DNA of 36,241 bases, from NCBI GenBank assembly GCA_019746355.1, contig JAIESC010000142.1, positions 1-36,241 of the forward strand, in the 5' to 3' direction. Below are positions 23,699 through 34,780 of the stretch, in pieces. Position numbers and translations under genes: made by a program. This DNA is from Xanthobacteraceae bacterium (GTDB lineage: Bacteria; Pseudomonadota; Alphaproteobacteria; Rhizobiales; Xanthobacteraceae). Numbering within the stretch: the first letter of the stretch is position 1; every line of letters starts with the position of its first letter. The notes under the pieces were generated by a model. That model made no database searches, was not told where the DNA came from, and saw only the letters and a program-made list of their open reading frames with translations.

Positions 23699-25030
23699 TC
23701 AGCCTCCCCGCGCGCGGAGCCAGGCCACGACCTGCTCCATCAGCGCGTCGCGCAGGCCCGCGTGCTCGATGCCTTCGACCGCCTCGCCGATGAAGGCCTG
23801 CACCAGCAGCGCCTCGGCCTCGACCGCGGGGATGCCGCGCGCCATCAGGTAGAACTTCAGGTCCTCGTCGAGCGCGCCGGCGGTGGCGCCGTGGCCGCAC
23901 TGCACGTCGTCGGCAAATATCTCCAGCTCCGGCTTGCTGTCGGCCTCGGCGGTCTCGGACAGCAGCAGCGACCGCGTCATCATCTTGGCGTCGGTCTTCT
24001 GCGCGTGCGGCCGGACGATGATCTTGCCCTGGAACACGCCGCGGCTCTCGCCGTCGAGGACTGCGGCGAACACCTCACGGCTCTGGCAGCCGCTCGCCTT
24101 GTGGTCGGCGAGCAGCGTCGTGTCGGCGTGCTGCCTGCCCTTGAGCAGGCTCGCGCCGCGCATGCTCGCCACCGTGTCCTTGCCGTCGAAGCGCACGAAC
24201 AGCTGGTTGCGGACCACGCCGCCGCCGATGTTGAAGGCGAAATCGTTCAGGTGCGCATTCGCGCCGACGGCGGCCATCAGCGACGAGACATGAACGAGAT
24301 CGTCGGCGCCCGCCGTGATCTTGATATGATCGACATGAGCCTTGTCGCCGACGATCAGCTCGACCGCGGTGTTGACCTGATGGCCGGGCGAAGCCTCGTG
24401 GCTCTCCACGATCATCGCCCGTGCGCCCTCCTCGACCACCACCAGCGAGCGGGTGAACACCGAGGACGGCTGGTCGCCGGTGACGGCAAACACGAGATGG
24501 ATAGGATGCTCGACGGTCGCACCCCTGGCGACGTGAATGATCGCGCCGTCGCGCATCAGCGCGGTGTTCAGCGAGACCACGCCCTCGCGCTCGGTCGGAA
24601 CGACCTTGCCGAGATGGGCGGCGACCAGCGGATCGCCGGAGGCGAGCGCCTGCGCCATCGGGCGGATCGCGAGCCCCGGCGACAGATTTTGCAGGTCGGA
24701 CAATTCCGGCACGAACACGCCGTCGACGAACACGACGCGGCGCGCGTCCATGTCGCCGACGAGACGGCCCAAGTCCTTCGCCCGGGCCTTGGCGGCAGCG
24801 TCCGGCGCACCGGCCAGGGGCCGCACGTCGCGGAGCAACGCGCGCAGGTCGGTGTAGTGCCACTGCTCGATCCGCCAGCTCGGCAGACCCAAGTCGTCGA
24901 ACTGCCGGAACGCGGCCTCGCGCAACGCCGCGACCTTGCCGTCGCCGGGCAGCTTGGCTTTCGCCGCGGCATAGGCCTCCGCGAGCGCAAGCTCTGCGCC
25001 GGTCTTCATGGTGAGGACTTCGGCATTCAT
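23699..25030 (-). CDS. sufD: Fe-S cluster assembly scaffold subunit SufD
   Basis: The protein is 443 aa. The SufBD fold is recognised in the second half: [59 protein letters not shown], and [24 protein letters not shown]. It forms the SufBC2D scaffold with SufB and SufC. The ATG overlaps the sufC stop in ATGA, so the two are translationally coupled. Confidence 0.95.
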   Translation of the reverse strand: MNAEVLTMKTGAELALAEAYAAAKAKLPGDGKVAALREAAFRQFDDLGLPSWRIEQWHYTDLRALLRDVRPLAGAPDAAAKARAKDLGRLVGDMDARRVVFVDGVFVPELSDLQNLSPGLAIRPMAQALASGDPLVAAHLGKVVPTEREGVVSLNTALMRDGAIIHVARGATVEHPIHLVFAVTGDQPSSVFTRSLVVVEEGARAMIVESHEASPGHQVNTAVELIVGDKAHVDHIKITAGADDLVHVSSLMAAVGANAHLNDFAFNIGGGVVRNQLFVRFDGKDTVASMRGASLLKGRQHADTTLLADHKASGCQSREVFAAVLDGESRGVFQGKIIVRPHAQKTDAKMMTRSLLLSETAEADSKPELEIFADDVQCGHGATAGALDEDLKFYLMARGIPAVEAEALLVQAFIGEAVEGIEHAGLRDALMEQVVAWLRARGG

Positions 25031-25785
25031 GACGCGAGCGCGGCCTCGTCCTGAAATTCGGCGTAGCCCCTCGCCTCGAGCTCCAGCGCCAGCTCCTTGC
25101 CGCCGGTCTTCACGATCCGGCCGCGCGAGAGCACATGCACCACGTCGGGCACGATGTGGTCGAGCAGCCGCTGATAATGGGTGATGACGACCATCGCCCG
25201 GTCGGGTCCGCGCAGCCGGTTGACGCCGTCGGCGACGATCTTCAGCGCGTCGATGTCGAGGCCGGAATCGGTCTCGTCGAGCACGCAGAGGCGCGGCTGA
25301 AGCAGCGCCATCTGCAGAATTTCGTTGCGCTTCTTCTCGCCGCCGGAGAAGCCGACATTGACGCCGCGCCGCAGCATGTCCTGGTTGATCTCGAGCTTGG
25401 CGGCCGCGTCGCGCACGAGCTTCATGAATTCCGGCGTCGAAAGCTCGGCCTGGCCGCGGGCTTTTCGCTGCGCGTTCAGTGCGGTGCGCAGGAACGTCAT
25501 GGTCGCGACGCCGGGAATCTCCAGCGGATACTGGAACGCGAGGAACAGGCCCTTCGCGGCGCGCTCGTCCGGCTCCATGTCGAGAATGTTCTCGCCGTCG
25601 AGCAGGATTTCGCCTTCGGAGGCCTCATAGCCGGGCTTTCCCGCCATCACATAGGACAGCGTGGACTTGCCTGAGCCGTTCGGGCCCATGATGGCGTGCA
25701 CCTCGCCCTTGTTCACGGTGAGGTTCAGCCCCTTCAGGATCTGCTTGCCGTCGACTTCGACGTGCAGGTTCTTGACTTCAAGCAT
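25027..25785 (-). CDS. sufC: Fe-S cluster assembly ATPase SufC
   Basis: The protein is 252 aa from ATG 25785; an earlier in-frame start at 25809 would add eight residues. ABC-type ATPase: Walker [10 protein letters not shown], signature [10 protein letters not shown], Walker [17 protein letters not shown], then His in VITHYQRLL. It drives conformational change of the SufBD scaffold. A palindromic repeat separates it from the 119-aa gene. Confidence 0.95.
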   Translation of the reverse strand: MLEVKNLHVEVDGKQILKGLNLTVNKGEVHAIMGPNGSGKSTLSYVMAGKPGYEASEGEILLDGENILDMEPDERAAKGLFLAFQYPLEIPGVATMTFLRTALNAQRKARGQAELSTPEFMKLVRDAAAKLEINQDMLRRGVNVGFSGGEKKRNEILQMALLQPRLCVLDETDSGLDIDALKIVADGVNRLRGPDRAMVVITHYQRLLDHIVPDVVHVLSRGRIVKTGGKELALELEARGYAEFQDEAALAS

Positions 25786-25820
25786 CGGCACTTCGTTCGT
25801 CCTTCTCAACTCTTCTCTCT

Positions 25821-25925
25821 GCCGTCATCGCCGGGCTTGTCCCGGCGATCTCGCTTAGGCTGGCACGGTGCCCGCCTGATCGGGATCACCGGGTCTGCGC
25901 GTCGCGCCGGCCCGGTGATGACGGC
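25821..25925. repeat. Imperfect palindromic repeat inside the suf operon
   Basis: Outer arms 25821-25836 and 25910-25925 match at 15 of 16 positions as inverted repeats (GCCGTCATCGCCGGGC type). An inner hairpin lies at 25828-25848. It fills the gap between the 119-aa gene and sufC. Possible role in transcript processing or attenuation, or simply a mobile palindromic repeat. Confidence 0.65.
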
Positions 25926-25928
25926 GCA

Positions 25929-26288
25929 TCACAAGCTGAAATGCGAGATGATCTCGGCAATCAGCTGATTTTTCTTCGTTACCTTGTCTTCGGCGTCCGG
26001 CGCGACCACACCGAACGAACGCCCGTTCACGTCGATCTCACCCTGCTCGCCGATCACCACCATCATCGCTTCCGCGTACACACCTTCTTCCGGCTTTTGC
26101 AAAAGAATGCGCTTGCCATCGAACATCGCCTGCACACCGTGGTCCCGAAGCTTGGTCGACGGCGCGAGATCGGCGTCGAAGAACTCCTTCAGAAACGCGC
26201 CCGCCGCATCCTGGCGGGCGCGGCGGCTGGCGTCGTCTCTCGAGCGCTTGGCCTCGAGCTCCGCCACCGCCTTGTCGAGCGCCGACAT
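25929..26288 (-). CDS. Conserved hypothetical protein in the suf operon (119 aa)
   Basis: The start ATG 26288 follows the sufB stop by 26 bases, same strand. The N-terminal 40 residues are helical and charged (LDKAVAELEAKRSRDDASRR, then AGAFLKEFFDADLAPSTKLRDHG). The C-terminal part (MMVVIGEQGEIDVNGRSFGVVAPDAED) looks beta-rich. No cysteine, so it does not carry an Fe-S cluster through Cys. No domain recognised. Position between sufB and sufC suggests a role in the SUF scaffold or its regulation. It is short and soluble. Confidence 0.7.
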   Translation of the reverse strand: MSALDKAVAELEAKRSRDDASRRARQDAAGAFLKEFFDADLAPSTKLRDHGVQAMFDGKRILLQKPEEGVYAEAMMVVIGEQGEIDVNGRSFGVVAPDAEDKVTKKNQLIAEIISHFSL

Positions 26289-26314
26289 GAACCGTTCCCC
26301 GCCCGGTGCCGCGC

Positions 26315-27832
<1,518 letters not shown>

Positions 27833-27916
27833 TTTATCCCTCCGGTCACGGGGTCAAGGCCCGTGGGTTGGATTGTCGGTTATGGTCGGTTCAGTTCCCG
27901 GATCGGCGACCCCCGC

Positions 27917-29053
27917 CTAGGCGGCGATTTCCTGATGGTTTCCGGCCTTATATAGGCTTTTCGCGAGCTTCTCCCAAGCTTTTAGAATCGCCCCAACACA
28001 CCCATCTGAGGTTGAATATCCGAGACTTACCCGTATTGCGCCTCGCGACAGCGCCGGATCGACGCCCATGGCGGCCAGAACGTGCGAGGGGGCGACCTTT
28101 CCGGACGAGCAGGCGGCCCCGGACGACACCGCGACGCCCTCCAGATCGAAGGCGATGACGGCGGTTTCGGCCTTCATACCGGCAACCGAAAACAGCGTGG
28201 TGTTGGGCAGCCGCGCGGCATCCGCGCCGAAAACGACGGTCTTCGGCGCGACCGCCTTGATTCCCGCCTCGAGCTTGCCGCGCAGGCCCTCGATCCGCGC
28301 GGCCTCCGCGGCCCCCCCCAGCCGGGTGGCTTCGGCCGCGGCACCGAAGCCCGCGATGCCTGCCACATTCTCGGTGCCGGCGCGGGCGCCACGCTCCTGG
28401 CCACCGCCCTTGATCTGAGCATCGAGCCTCAGACCGTCGCGCACGATCAGCGCGCCGATGCCCTGCGGCCCGCCGATCTTGTGCGAAGACAGCGTCATAA
28501 GATCCGCGCCCAGCGTCCTGAAATCGCAGGCAATCCGTCCAGGCCCCTGCACCGCATCGACATGCAGTAGCCCGCCCGCGGCGTGGACCAGTTCGGCGGC
28601 GGCCGCGACCGGCTGGATTACGCCGGTTTCGTTGTTGGCGAGCATCAGGGATACGAGCGGCCGCGACCGGCCCTTGAGCAGGCCCTCCAGCGCCGCAAGA
28701 TCGGCGAGACCCGCCGCGGTGACCGGGAAGTCCTCGACCGCCGGAAACCGGCCGCCGCTCCGCACCGAGGGATGCTCGATCGCCGAGACGAGCAGCGTGT
28801 CGCCGAGCGCCGGCGTGAGCGCCAGCGCATTGGCCTCGGTGCCGCCGGAGGTGAACACCACCTCGCGCGGGCTTGCGCCGACCAACTCCGCGACCTTCTC
28901 CCGTGCATCCTCGACAACGCGCCGCGCGGCGCGCCCCGCGGCGTGAACCGACGACGGATTGCCGGTGACGTCGAGCGCCGCCGCAACCGCGGCTTTCGCC
29001 TCCGGCCGCAAGGGCGCCGTCGCGTTCCAGTCGAAATAGGCGGACACCGGCAT
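27917..29053 (-). CDS. NifS/IscS-type (group I) cysteine desulfurase
   Basis: The protein is 378 aa. PLP-binding Lys192 lies in SSHKIGGPQGIGAL, with HVDAVQ before it. The active Cys315 is on the long loop SSGAACSSGK, typical for group I enzymes. It supplies sulfur from cysteine and heads the suf operon, which carries SufS as well. The two desulfurases may serve different partners or conditions. The start ATG 29053 has no obvious ribosome site. A 12-bp palindrome (29061-29072) lies just upstream. Confidence 0.9.
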   Translation of the reverse strand: MPVSAYFDWNATAPLRPEAKAAVAAALDVTGNPSSVHAAGRAARRVVEDAREKVAELVGASPREVVFTSGGTEANALALTPALGDTLLVSAIEHPSVRSGGRFPAVEDFPVTAAGLADLAALEGLLKGRSRPLVSLMLANNETGVIQPVAAAAELVHAAGGLLHVDAVQGPGRIACDFRTLGADLMTLSSHKIGGPQGIGALIVRDGLRLDAQIKGGGQERGARAGTENVAGIAGFGAAAEATRLGGAAEAARIEGLRGKLEAGIKAVAPKTVVFGADAARLPNTTLFSVAGMKAETAVIAFDLEGVAVSSGAACSSGKVAPSHVLAAMGVDPALSRGAIRVSLGYSTSDGCVGAILKAWEKLAKSLYKAGNHQEIAA

Positions 29054-29347
29054 TGATTTGAAGTCCGGACTTTCCAGATAACCAATCGTTCTCTTCGATC
29101 GCGAGCCGGCAGAGCCAAGCCCCTGACCGTGCTCATTTTACTTGCTTTTTGCACCCGGGATCATGTTAGAACCCGCCGCCCGACCGGGCGGCCTTCGCCT
29201 TCGGCCCGCTGCGCCGAAAACGTTGCAGTTTCAGCAAGAGTTTCGGTCAGTTACGTGCGCCCACCCTTGGCGTCAAGCGCGCGCCCCCAATCCCCTCCGG
29301 CGAGCGGCCGAAGCGCCGTCGGAACAGTGTCGATCGAGGTTTGAAAA
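29054..29347. promoter_or_regulatory. Divergent promoter region of the suf operon and an alpha/beta hydrolase
   Basis: About 290 bases. AAGTCCGGACTT at 29061-29072 is a perfect palindrome 8 bases before the suf start and a candidate operator. An AT-rich patch near 29135-29150 (TTTTACTTGCTTTTTGC) may hold the suf promoter. I could not match a known Irr, RirA or IscR site with confidence. Confidence 0.4.
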
Positions 29348-30010
29348 ATGCCCGAGGTCATCTTCACCGGACCCGCAGGCCGCATCGAAGCCCGCTACCA
29401 CCCCGCGCCGAAGAAGAACGCCCCGATCGCCATCGTGCTGCACCCGCATCCGCAGTTCGGCGGCACGATGAACCACCAGATCATCTACCAGCTCTACTAC
29501 GCTTTCGTGCATCGCGGCTTTGCCGCGATCCGCTTCAACTTCCGCGGCGTCGGAAGGAGCCAGGGCTCGTTCGACCATGGCACCGGGGAACTTTCCGACG
29601 CGGCCTCCGCGCTCGACTGGGCGCAGTCGATCAACCCGGAGGCGCGCTCCTGCTGGATCGCGGGCTTCTCGTTCGGCGCCTGGATCGGCATGCAGCTCCT
29701 GATGCGCCGCCCCGAGATCGAAGGCTTCATCTCGGTCGCGCCGCCGGCGAACCTCTACGACTTCTCGTTCCTGGCCCCCTGCCCGTCGTCCGGCCTGATC
29801 GTGCACGGCGACAAGGACGCGGTGGTGCCGCACAAGGATGTCACCGGCCTCGTCGACAAGCTCAAGACCCAGAAGGGCATCGTCATCGAGCAGAAGGTGA
29901 TCGTCGGCGCCAACCACTTCTTCGACGGCAAGATCGAGCCGCTGATGCAGTCGGTCAGCGAGTATCTCGACAAGCGGCTGAACGTGGAGCGCAAGCCCGA
30001 CGCCGAATAG
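29348..30010 (+). CDS. Alpha/beta-hydrolase, dienelactone-hydrolase-like
   Basis: The protein is 220 aa. Visible triad: nucleophile Ser108 in GFSFG, an Asp in HGDKDAVV and His190 in GANHFFDG. The N-terminal HPHPQFGGTMNHQ and FNFRGVGRSQG are characteristic of a widely conserved alphaproteobacterial hydrolase. Substrate unknown. It is divergent from the suf operon. No signal peptide, so it is probably cytosolic. Confidence 0.85.
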   Translation: MPEVIFTGPAGRIEARYHPAPKKNAPIAIVLHPHPQFGGTMNHQIIYQLYYAFVHRGFAAIRFNFRGVGRSQGSFDHGTGELSDAASALDWAQSINPEARSCWIAGFSFGAWIGMQLLMRRPEIEGFISVAPPANLYDFSFLAPCPSSGLIVHGDKDAVVPHKDVTGLVDKLKTQKGIVIEQKVIVGANHFFDGKIEPLMQSVSEYLDKRLNVERKPDAE

Positions 30011-30091
30011 GCGTCATCAGCCGGCAGGAATTCCTGGTGAGCACGCGGCCCTGCCGCTGCCTCTCAAGGCTGCATCGGCTATGATTCCGTG

Positions 30092-31120
30092 ATGCATCGG
30101 CGGATTCTGGTCGCGCTGACAGCGCTCGTGGTGGTGACGGCCATCGCCGTCGCCGGCGCGCGCTATCTCACCGCCGTGCCCGGCGAATCGTACCAGGGCG
30201 CCCTGCCGCCGCCGAACGAGGCGGAGAGCACGACCGCGGCGCGGCTCCTGACCCATATCCGCGCCATTGCCAGCAAACCGCACAACGTCGACCATTACGA
30301 TGAGCTGGAAAAATCCGCCCGCTACATTGAGGACGTGCTGAAGGAGCTCGGCTATCAGCCTGTGCCGCAGGTCTACGAGGTCGAAGGCCGCGCGGTCCGC
30401 AACATCGAAGCGGTGATCGAGCCGTCGCGCCCCGACGCCAACACAAAGACCATTGTGGTCGGCGCGCACTACGACTCGTATGAGGATACGCCGGGCGCCA
30501 ACGACAACGGCAGCGGCACCGCCGCGGTCCTCGAATTGGCCCGCCTGCTGGCCGACCTCCGCAACACCGGCAACAAGCGGATCCGCCTCGTCCTGTTCGT
30601 CAACGAGGAGCCGCCGTACTTCCAGACGCCGGACATGGGCAGCTACCGCTACGCCAAGCTTCTGGCGGAGCGGCGCGAGCCGTTGATCGGCATGATCTCG
30701 CTCGAAACGCTCGGCTGCTTCCTCGATTATCCGGCCAGCCAGAAATATCCGCCGCCGCTCGGCCTGCTCTATCCGAACAAAGGCGACTTCGTCGCCTTCG
30801 TCGCCATGACCGGCTCGCGCGACCTGATGCAAAGCCTGATCGGCTCGTTCCGGAAACACACCCAATTCCCGAGCGTCGGCGGCGTCGCGCCGGGCTTCGT
30901 GCCCGGCATCGACTGGTCCGATCACTGGTCGTTCGAGGAATTCCGCTATCCGGCGGTGATGATCACCGATACGGCGTATTTCCGCTATCCGCACTACCAC
31001 AGGACCACCGACACGCCGGACAAGGTCGACACGGACAAGCTCGCGCGGATCACCCACGGCGTCGCGCGGGTGATCCGCGAGATGGCGGGGCCGGACTGGC
31101 CAGCGTCCGTTGGCCGCTAA
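30092..31120 (+). CDS. M28-family zinc aminopeptidase, membrane-anchored
   Basis: The protein is 342 aa from ATG 30092 (a GTG codon lies immediately before it). An N-terminal hydrophobic helix (RILVALTALVVVTAIAVAGA) anchors or exports it. Zinc ligands are visible in the M28 order: His and Asp in VVGAHYDSYED, Asp in GANDNGSGTAA, Glu pair in VLFVNEEPP, and His near YHRTTDTPDKVD. It should cleave N-terminal residues from peptides on the periplasmic face. No partner gene visible. Monocistronic by spacing (tyrS starts 131 bases later). Confidence 0.88.
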   Translation: MHRRILVALTALVVVTAIAVAGARYLTAVPGESYQGALPPPNEAESTTAARLLTHIRAIASKPHNVDHYDELEKSARYIEDVLKELGYQPVPQVYEVEGRAVRNIEAVIEPSRPDANTKTIVVGAHYDSYEDTPGANDNGSGTAAVLELARLLADLRNTGNKRIRLVLFVNEEPPYFQTPDMGSYRYAKLLAERREPLIGMISLETLGCFLDYPASQKYPPPLGLLYPNKGDFVAFVAMTGSRDLMQSLIGSFRKHTQFPSVGGVAPGFVPGIDWSDHWSFEEFRYPAVMITDTAYFRYPHYHRTTDTPDKVDTDKLARITHGVARVIREMAGPDWPASVGR

Positions 31121-31251
31121 TCATTCGGTGATTGGCAGATTGGCCCTTACCAGGCGCCGCAAAGCCGAAACCGTTGAATCCGGTGCCGGACCTGTTACAC
31201 CACCCGCCCAGCAGGGAATAAGGCCGGGCCAAGCCCCGCGAGTGCCAGCAA

Positions 31252-32502
31252 ATGAGCGCTTACAAATCGGATTTTCTTCACGTTTTGGCTGAGCGCGGCT
31301 TCATCCACCAGGTGTCGGAGCCGGAGGCCCTCGATCAGCTCGCGAAATCGCAGCCGATCACCGCCTATATCGGGTTCGACTGCACGGCGGCCTCGCTGCA
31401 TATCGGCTCGCTTTTGCCGATCATGATGCTGCATTGGATGCAGCAGACCGGCCATCGGCCGATCGCGCTGATGGGCGGTGGAACCACGCGCGTCGGCGAC
31501 CCCTCCGGCAAGGATGAAAGCCGCCGCATCCTGACCGACGAGATCATCAACCAGAACCTGGTCGGCATCCGCGCGATCTTCGCCAAGTTCCTGAGGTTCG
31601 AGGGTGCGGGCGGCAACGCCATCATGGCGAACAACGCCGACTGGCTGAACACGCTCAACTACATCGATTTCCTGCGCGACGTCGGCCGGCACTTTTCCGT
31701 CAATCGCATGCTCGCCTTCGACTCGGTGAAGATGCGGCTCGACCGGCAGCAGGAGCTGTCGTTCCTCGAATTCAACTACATGATCCTGCAGGCCTACGAC
31801 TTCGTCGAGCTGAACAAGCGCACCGGCTGCGTGCTGCAGATGGGCGGCTCCGACCAGTGGGGCAACATCGTCAACGGCATCGACCTCGGCCGCCGCATGT
31901 CGAACGTGCAGCTGTTCGCGCTGACCGCGCCGCTGATCACCACGAGCTCGGGCGCCAAGATGGGCAAGACCGCGGCGGGCGCCGTGTGGCTCAACGCCGA
32001 CATGGTGAGCCCCTACGACTACTGGCAATACTGGCGCAACACCGAGGACGGCGACGTGTCGCGCTTCCTCAAACTGTTCACCGTGCTGCCGCTCGACGAG
32101 ATCGCGCGTCTTGCCGCGCTGCAGGGCTCGGAGATCAACGAGGCGAAGAAGGTGCTCGCGACCGAAGCGACCGCGCTGGTGCACGGCCGCGCCGCCGCGG
32201 AAGAAGCCGCAGGCACCGCGCGCAAGACCTTCGAGGAAGGTGCGCTCGCCGAGAGCCTGCCGACCGTGGAAATCGCCAGCGCCGAGCTGCAGAACCTTGG
32301 TGTGCTGGTGGCCTTCGTGAAGGCCGGCCTCGTCTCGTCGAACGGCGAGGCGCGCCGCCAGATCAAAGGCGGCGGGCTCAAAGTCAACGACGCGACCGTG
32401 ACCGACGAGAAGATGATGCTGACGCCCGCGGCGCTGACGCCCGAAGGCGTGATCAAGCTGTCGCTCGGCAAGAAGCGGCATGTGTTGATCAAGCCGGCTT
32501 AG
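31252..32502 (+). CDS. tyrS: Tyrosyl-tRNA synthetase
   Basis: The protein is 416 aa. This class I synthetase charges tRNA-Tyr. The HIGH motif is HIGS (50-53), and the KMSKS motif is KMGKT (236-240). Tyr-binding residues lie in [14 protein letters not shown] and [13 protein letters not shown]-terminal S4 RNA-binding domain ([21 protein letters not shown]) completes it. Normal length. Confidence 0.97.
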   Translation: MSAYKSDFLHVLAERGFIHQVSEPEALDQLAKSQPITAYIGFDCTAASLHIGSLLPIMMLHWMQQTGHRPIALMGGGTTRVGDPSGKDESRRILTDEIINQNLVGIRAIFAKFLRFEGAGGNAIMANNADWLNTLNYIDFLRDVGRHFSVNRMLAFDSVKMRLDRQQELSFLEFNYMILQAYDFVELNKRTGCVLQMGGSDQWGNIVNGIDLGRRMSNVQLFALTAPLITTSSGAKMGKTAAGAVWLNADMVSPYDYWQYWRNTEDGDVSRFLKLFTVLPLDEIARLAALQGSEINEAKKVLATEATALVHGRAAAEEAAGTARKTFEEGALAESLPTVEIASAELQNLGVLVAFVKAGLVSSNGEARRQIKGGGLKVNDATVTDEKMMLTPAALTPEGVIKLSLGKKRHVLIKPA

Positions 32503-32561
32503 GTCTCTACCCATCTGAAACGTCGACGCCACTCCGGCGTTGTCCCGATACGGACATCGCC

Positions 32562-32930
32562 GTGGAACAGACGACCAAGATCGAGCACGGACCGCATAAG
32601 GCCTCAGGCCGCCGCTGGCATCAATCCCGTTTATGTTCGTTCTGGGTTGGGCATCCGGCTTTGTCGTGCTCGCGCGTTCGAGTGCTACGCCGAACCGCTG
32701 ACGTTCGTCGCCCTGCGCAACGCCGGCGCGCTGGCGCTGCTCGCCGCCATCGCCATCGGGCATCCGTGGCCGAGAAAGCCAGGCGACGTAGCCGGTCTCC
32801 CGTGAAGCGGCGCGCTGCTCAGGGCTTCTCTATCGCGCTGATGTACTGGTCGGTCTACCACGGCATTCCGGCCGGCATCGCCGCCCTGATCGGCGGCCTG
32901 CAACCGGCCATCACCGCGACGGCGGCCGGC
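32562..32930 (+). pseudogene. EamA/DMT-family transporter remnant
   Basis: Pieces in several frames match an EamA drug/metabolite transporter: FMFVLGWASGFVVLAR, then YAEPLTFVALRNAGALALLAAIAIG, then GIPAGIAALIGGLQPAITA. Frameshifts and a gap of about 25 residues break it, and it stops abruptly near 32930 against an unrelated gene. An N-terminal leader beginning at GTG 32562 may be part of it. Not functional. Confidence 0.72.
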
Positions 32931-33166
32931 ACGAGATCACGGTGCGGATCGAATATCGCGGCGGCGCGCTGCGCGCCTTGGTCGGCGACGACGGCCGGGC
33001 GTTCGACCCGTTTTCGCAACCTGCACCCGCCACCCGCGCCGGGATCGCGAAGCGCAAGGTCGGCGGATTGGGAATTCACCTGCTGCGATCGCTGATGCAG
33101 TTGGTCGAATACCACAGGATCGATGGCCGCAATGTGCTGACGTTCCAGATGCCGGTCAGCCCATAA
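32931..33166 (+). pseudogene. RsbW-like anti-sigma serine kinase remnant (ATP-binding C-terminus)
   Basis: About 78 residues of the HATPase_c domain: HEITVRIEYRGGALRALVGDDGRAFDP, then the G2 box VGGLGIHLLRSLMQLVEYHR and DGRNVLTFQMPVS. The N-terminal half, including the Mg-binding N box, is missing. The junction with the EamA relic lies near 32930. Proteins of this kind regulate sigma factors by phosphorylating partners. This one is truncated. Confidence 0.65.
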
Positions 33167-33259
33167 GCCGGGAAAATCGCGGGAACGGGCACGCGCGGCA
33201 GTTGTGCCCGCCACCGCGGACAGCTACCAAGGACGAAGCAAGTTTTTGGGGAGACGCCA

Positions 33260-34273
33260 ATGCCGTTCACGAGCCTTGCATGTCGCCGAACCATCGGTGC
33301 CGCGGCCCTTGCAGCCGCGATGTTCGCAGCGCTGCCGGCCTTCGGCCAGTCGGCGACGCAACTCGCGGCGCAATGGCCCGACCGCCCCGTACGATTGCTG
33401 GTCCCGGTCGGCGCGGGCGGCGCGGCTGACACGCTGTCGCGCAATCTTTCAAACGGCTTTCCCCAGTTCGCCAACGGCCAGCCGCTGATCGTGGAGAACC
33501 GCCCCGGCGCGGGCGGCACGCTGGCGGCGGCCGCGGTCGCGCGCGAGAAGCCGGACGGCTACACGCTGTTCCTCGCCGAGGTCGGGCCCAACGCGGTCTC
33601 GCACACGCTCACGTCGAAGCTGCCTTACGATCCGGCGACCGCGTTCACCCCGATCATCCATCTCGTCAACCTGCCGGCGGTGGTGCTGATCCGCCCGACG
33701 CTGCCGCACAAGACGCTTGGCGAGTTCGTTGCGGCGGCGAAGCAGCAGCCCGGCAAGTTCAACTATGCCTCCGCAGGGCTCGGCAACTGGACACACCTGT
33801 TCATGGCCTACCTCAACAGCCAGGCCGGGATCGACCAGGTGAACGTCGTCTACCGTTCGGGCGCCGAGATGCTGACCGCGCTTCTGAAGGACGAAGCTGA
33901 CACCGCGATCATCACCGTCTCGACGTCATTGGGACAGATCAAGGAAGGCAAGATCCGGGCGCTCGCCGGCGCCGCCATGCGGCCGATGCCGCAACTGCCC
34001 GACACGCCGCCGGCGGGGCGCACGGTCCCGGGCTTCGACGTCGCGGTCTGGCACGGCATTGCCGCACCGGCCGGCATGGACCCGGCGCTCGCCGAGCGCA
34101 TCAACGCCGTCTTCAACGCCATTCTCAGGACGTCCGAGGTGCGCACCGCCATCGCCGAGCGGCAGGCCGCCGACATCGTCGCAGGCACGCCTGCGCAGTT
34201 CGACGCTTTCATCAAGGGCGAGCTGAAGCGCTGGCCGGAGGTGGTCAAAGCCGCGGGCATCAAGCCGGAATAG
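33260..34273 (+). CDS. Bug/TctC-family substrate-binding protein
   Basis: The protein is 337 aa behind GGGGAGACGCCA. Signal peptide residues 1-31 (Arg pair, then ALPAFGQ). The Bug signatures are PDRPVRLLVPVGAGGAADTLSR, ENRPGAGGTLAAA and PDGYTLFLAE. The conserved hinge and C-terminal KRWPEVVKAAGIKPE are typical. Periplasmic receptor for an unknown carboxylate. The transthyretin-like gene follows 83 bases later. Confidence 0.9.
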   Translation: MPFTSLACRRTIGAAALAAAMFAALPAFGQSATQLAAQWPDRPVRLLVPVGAGGAADTLSRNLSNGFPQFANGQPLIVENRPGAGGTLAAAAVAREKPDGYTLFLAEVGPNAVSHTLTSKLPYDPATAFTPIIHLVNLPAVVLIRPTLPHKTLGEFVAAAKQQPGKFNYASAGLGNWTHLFMAYLNSQAGIDQVNVVYRSGAEMLTALLKDEADTAIITVSTSLGQIKEGKIRALAGAAMRPMPQLPDTPPAGRTVPGFDVAVWHGIAAPAGMDPALAERINAVFNAILRTSEVRTAIAERQAADIVAGTPAQFDAFIKGELKRWPEVVKAAGIKPE

Positions 34274-34356
34274 CTTTTCCCGCCCAGCGTGCTTGTCATC
34301 GGTCCCCGCGGCAAGCCACAATCGATGCGGTTTTGGCTTCAGAGGCGTCAGGGGCG

Positions 34357-34710
34357 ATGTCGGGCATCTCCATCCATGTGGTCGACGTGTCGCGCGGGGT
34401 CGTTGCAAGCGGCATGCGCGTGGAGCTGTTCGCGGTTTCCGGCGATTCACCCCGGCTGATCGCTGCGGGCAACGTCTCGAAGACCGGCGTGCTTTCGGAC
34501 GCCGCGCTCGACCGCCGCTTCGAGCCGGGCTTCTACGAGGCGCGGTTTCACATCGCCGAATACTATCGGACCGCGACCGGCGCCGCGGCCGCCGTGCCGT
34601 TTCTCGACATCGTCTCCTATCGCTTCGGCCTGGCCGAGCCCGACGCGCACTATCACCTGCCGATGAAATGCACGCCGTGGGGATACTCCTGCTTCCGGGG
34701 CGGCGCCTGA
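34357..34710 (+). CDS. Transthyretin-like / hydroxyisourate-hydrolase-like protein, active site altered
   Basis: The protein is 117 aa from ATG 34357, with AGGGGC before it. The fold is clear: ISIHVVDVSRGVVASGM at the start, PFLDIVSYRFGLAEPDAHYHLP near the end. 5-Hydroxyisourate hydrolase uses two His, one Arg and a C-terminal YRGS. Here His7 and His98 remain, but the Arg position (about 45, in SKTGVLSD) is Val and the terminal motif is FRGG. No signal peptide and no uricase or OHCU decarboxylase nearby. It lies between two Bug receptor genes, so it may act on a carboxylate taken up there. A role in purine breakdown is doubtful. Confidence 0.78.
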   Translation: MSGISIHVVDVSRGVVASGMRVELFAVSGDSPRLIAAGNVSKTGVLSDAALDRRFEPGFYEARFHIAEYYRTATGAAAAVPFLDIVSYRFGLAEPDAHYHLPMKCTPWGYSCFRGGA

Positions 34711-34780
34711 CATGTTCAGGCCCGCATCTTGCGTGGCCCAACGCGAACCAGACCCATTGCAATTGCCAAGGGAGGCAATG

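Noticed and set aside
23690..25054. Long plus-strand open frame (454 codons) opposite sufD, and similar ones opposite sufS, sufB, the helicase and the NifS-type gene
   Set aside because: They mirror the codon structure of well-recognised genes in GC-rich DNA, have no domains, and are His/Arg/Asp-rich in the way antisense shadows are.
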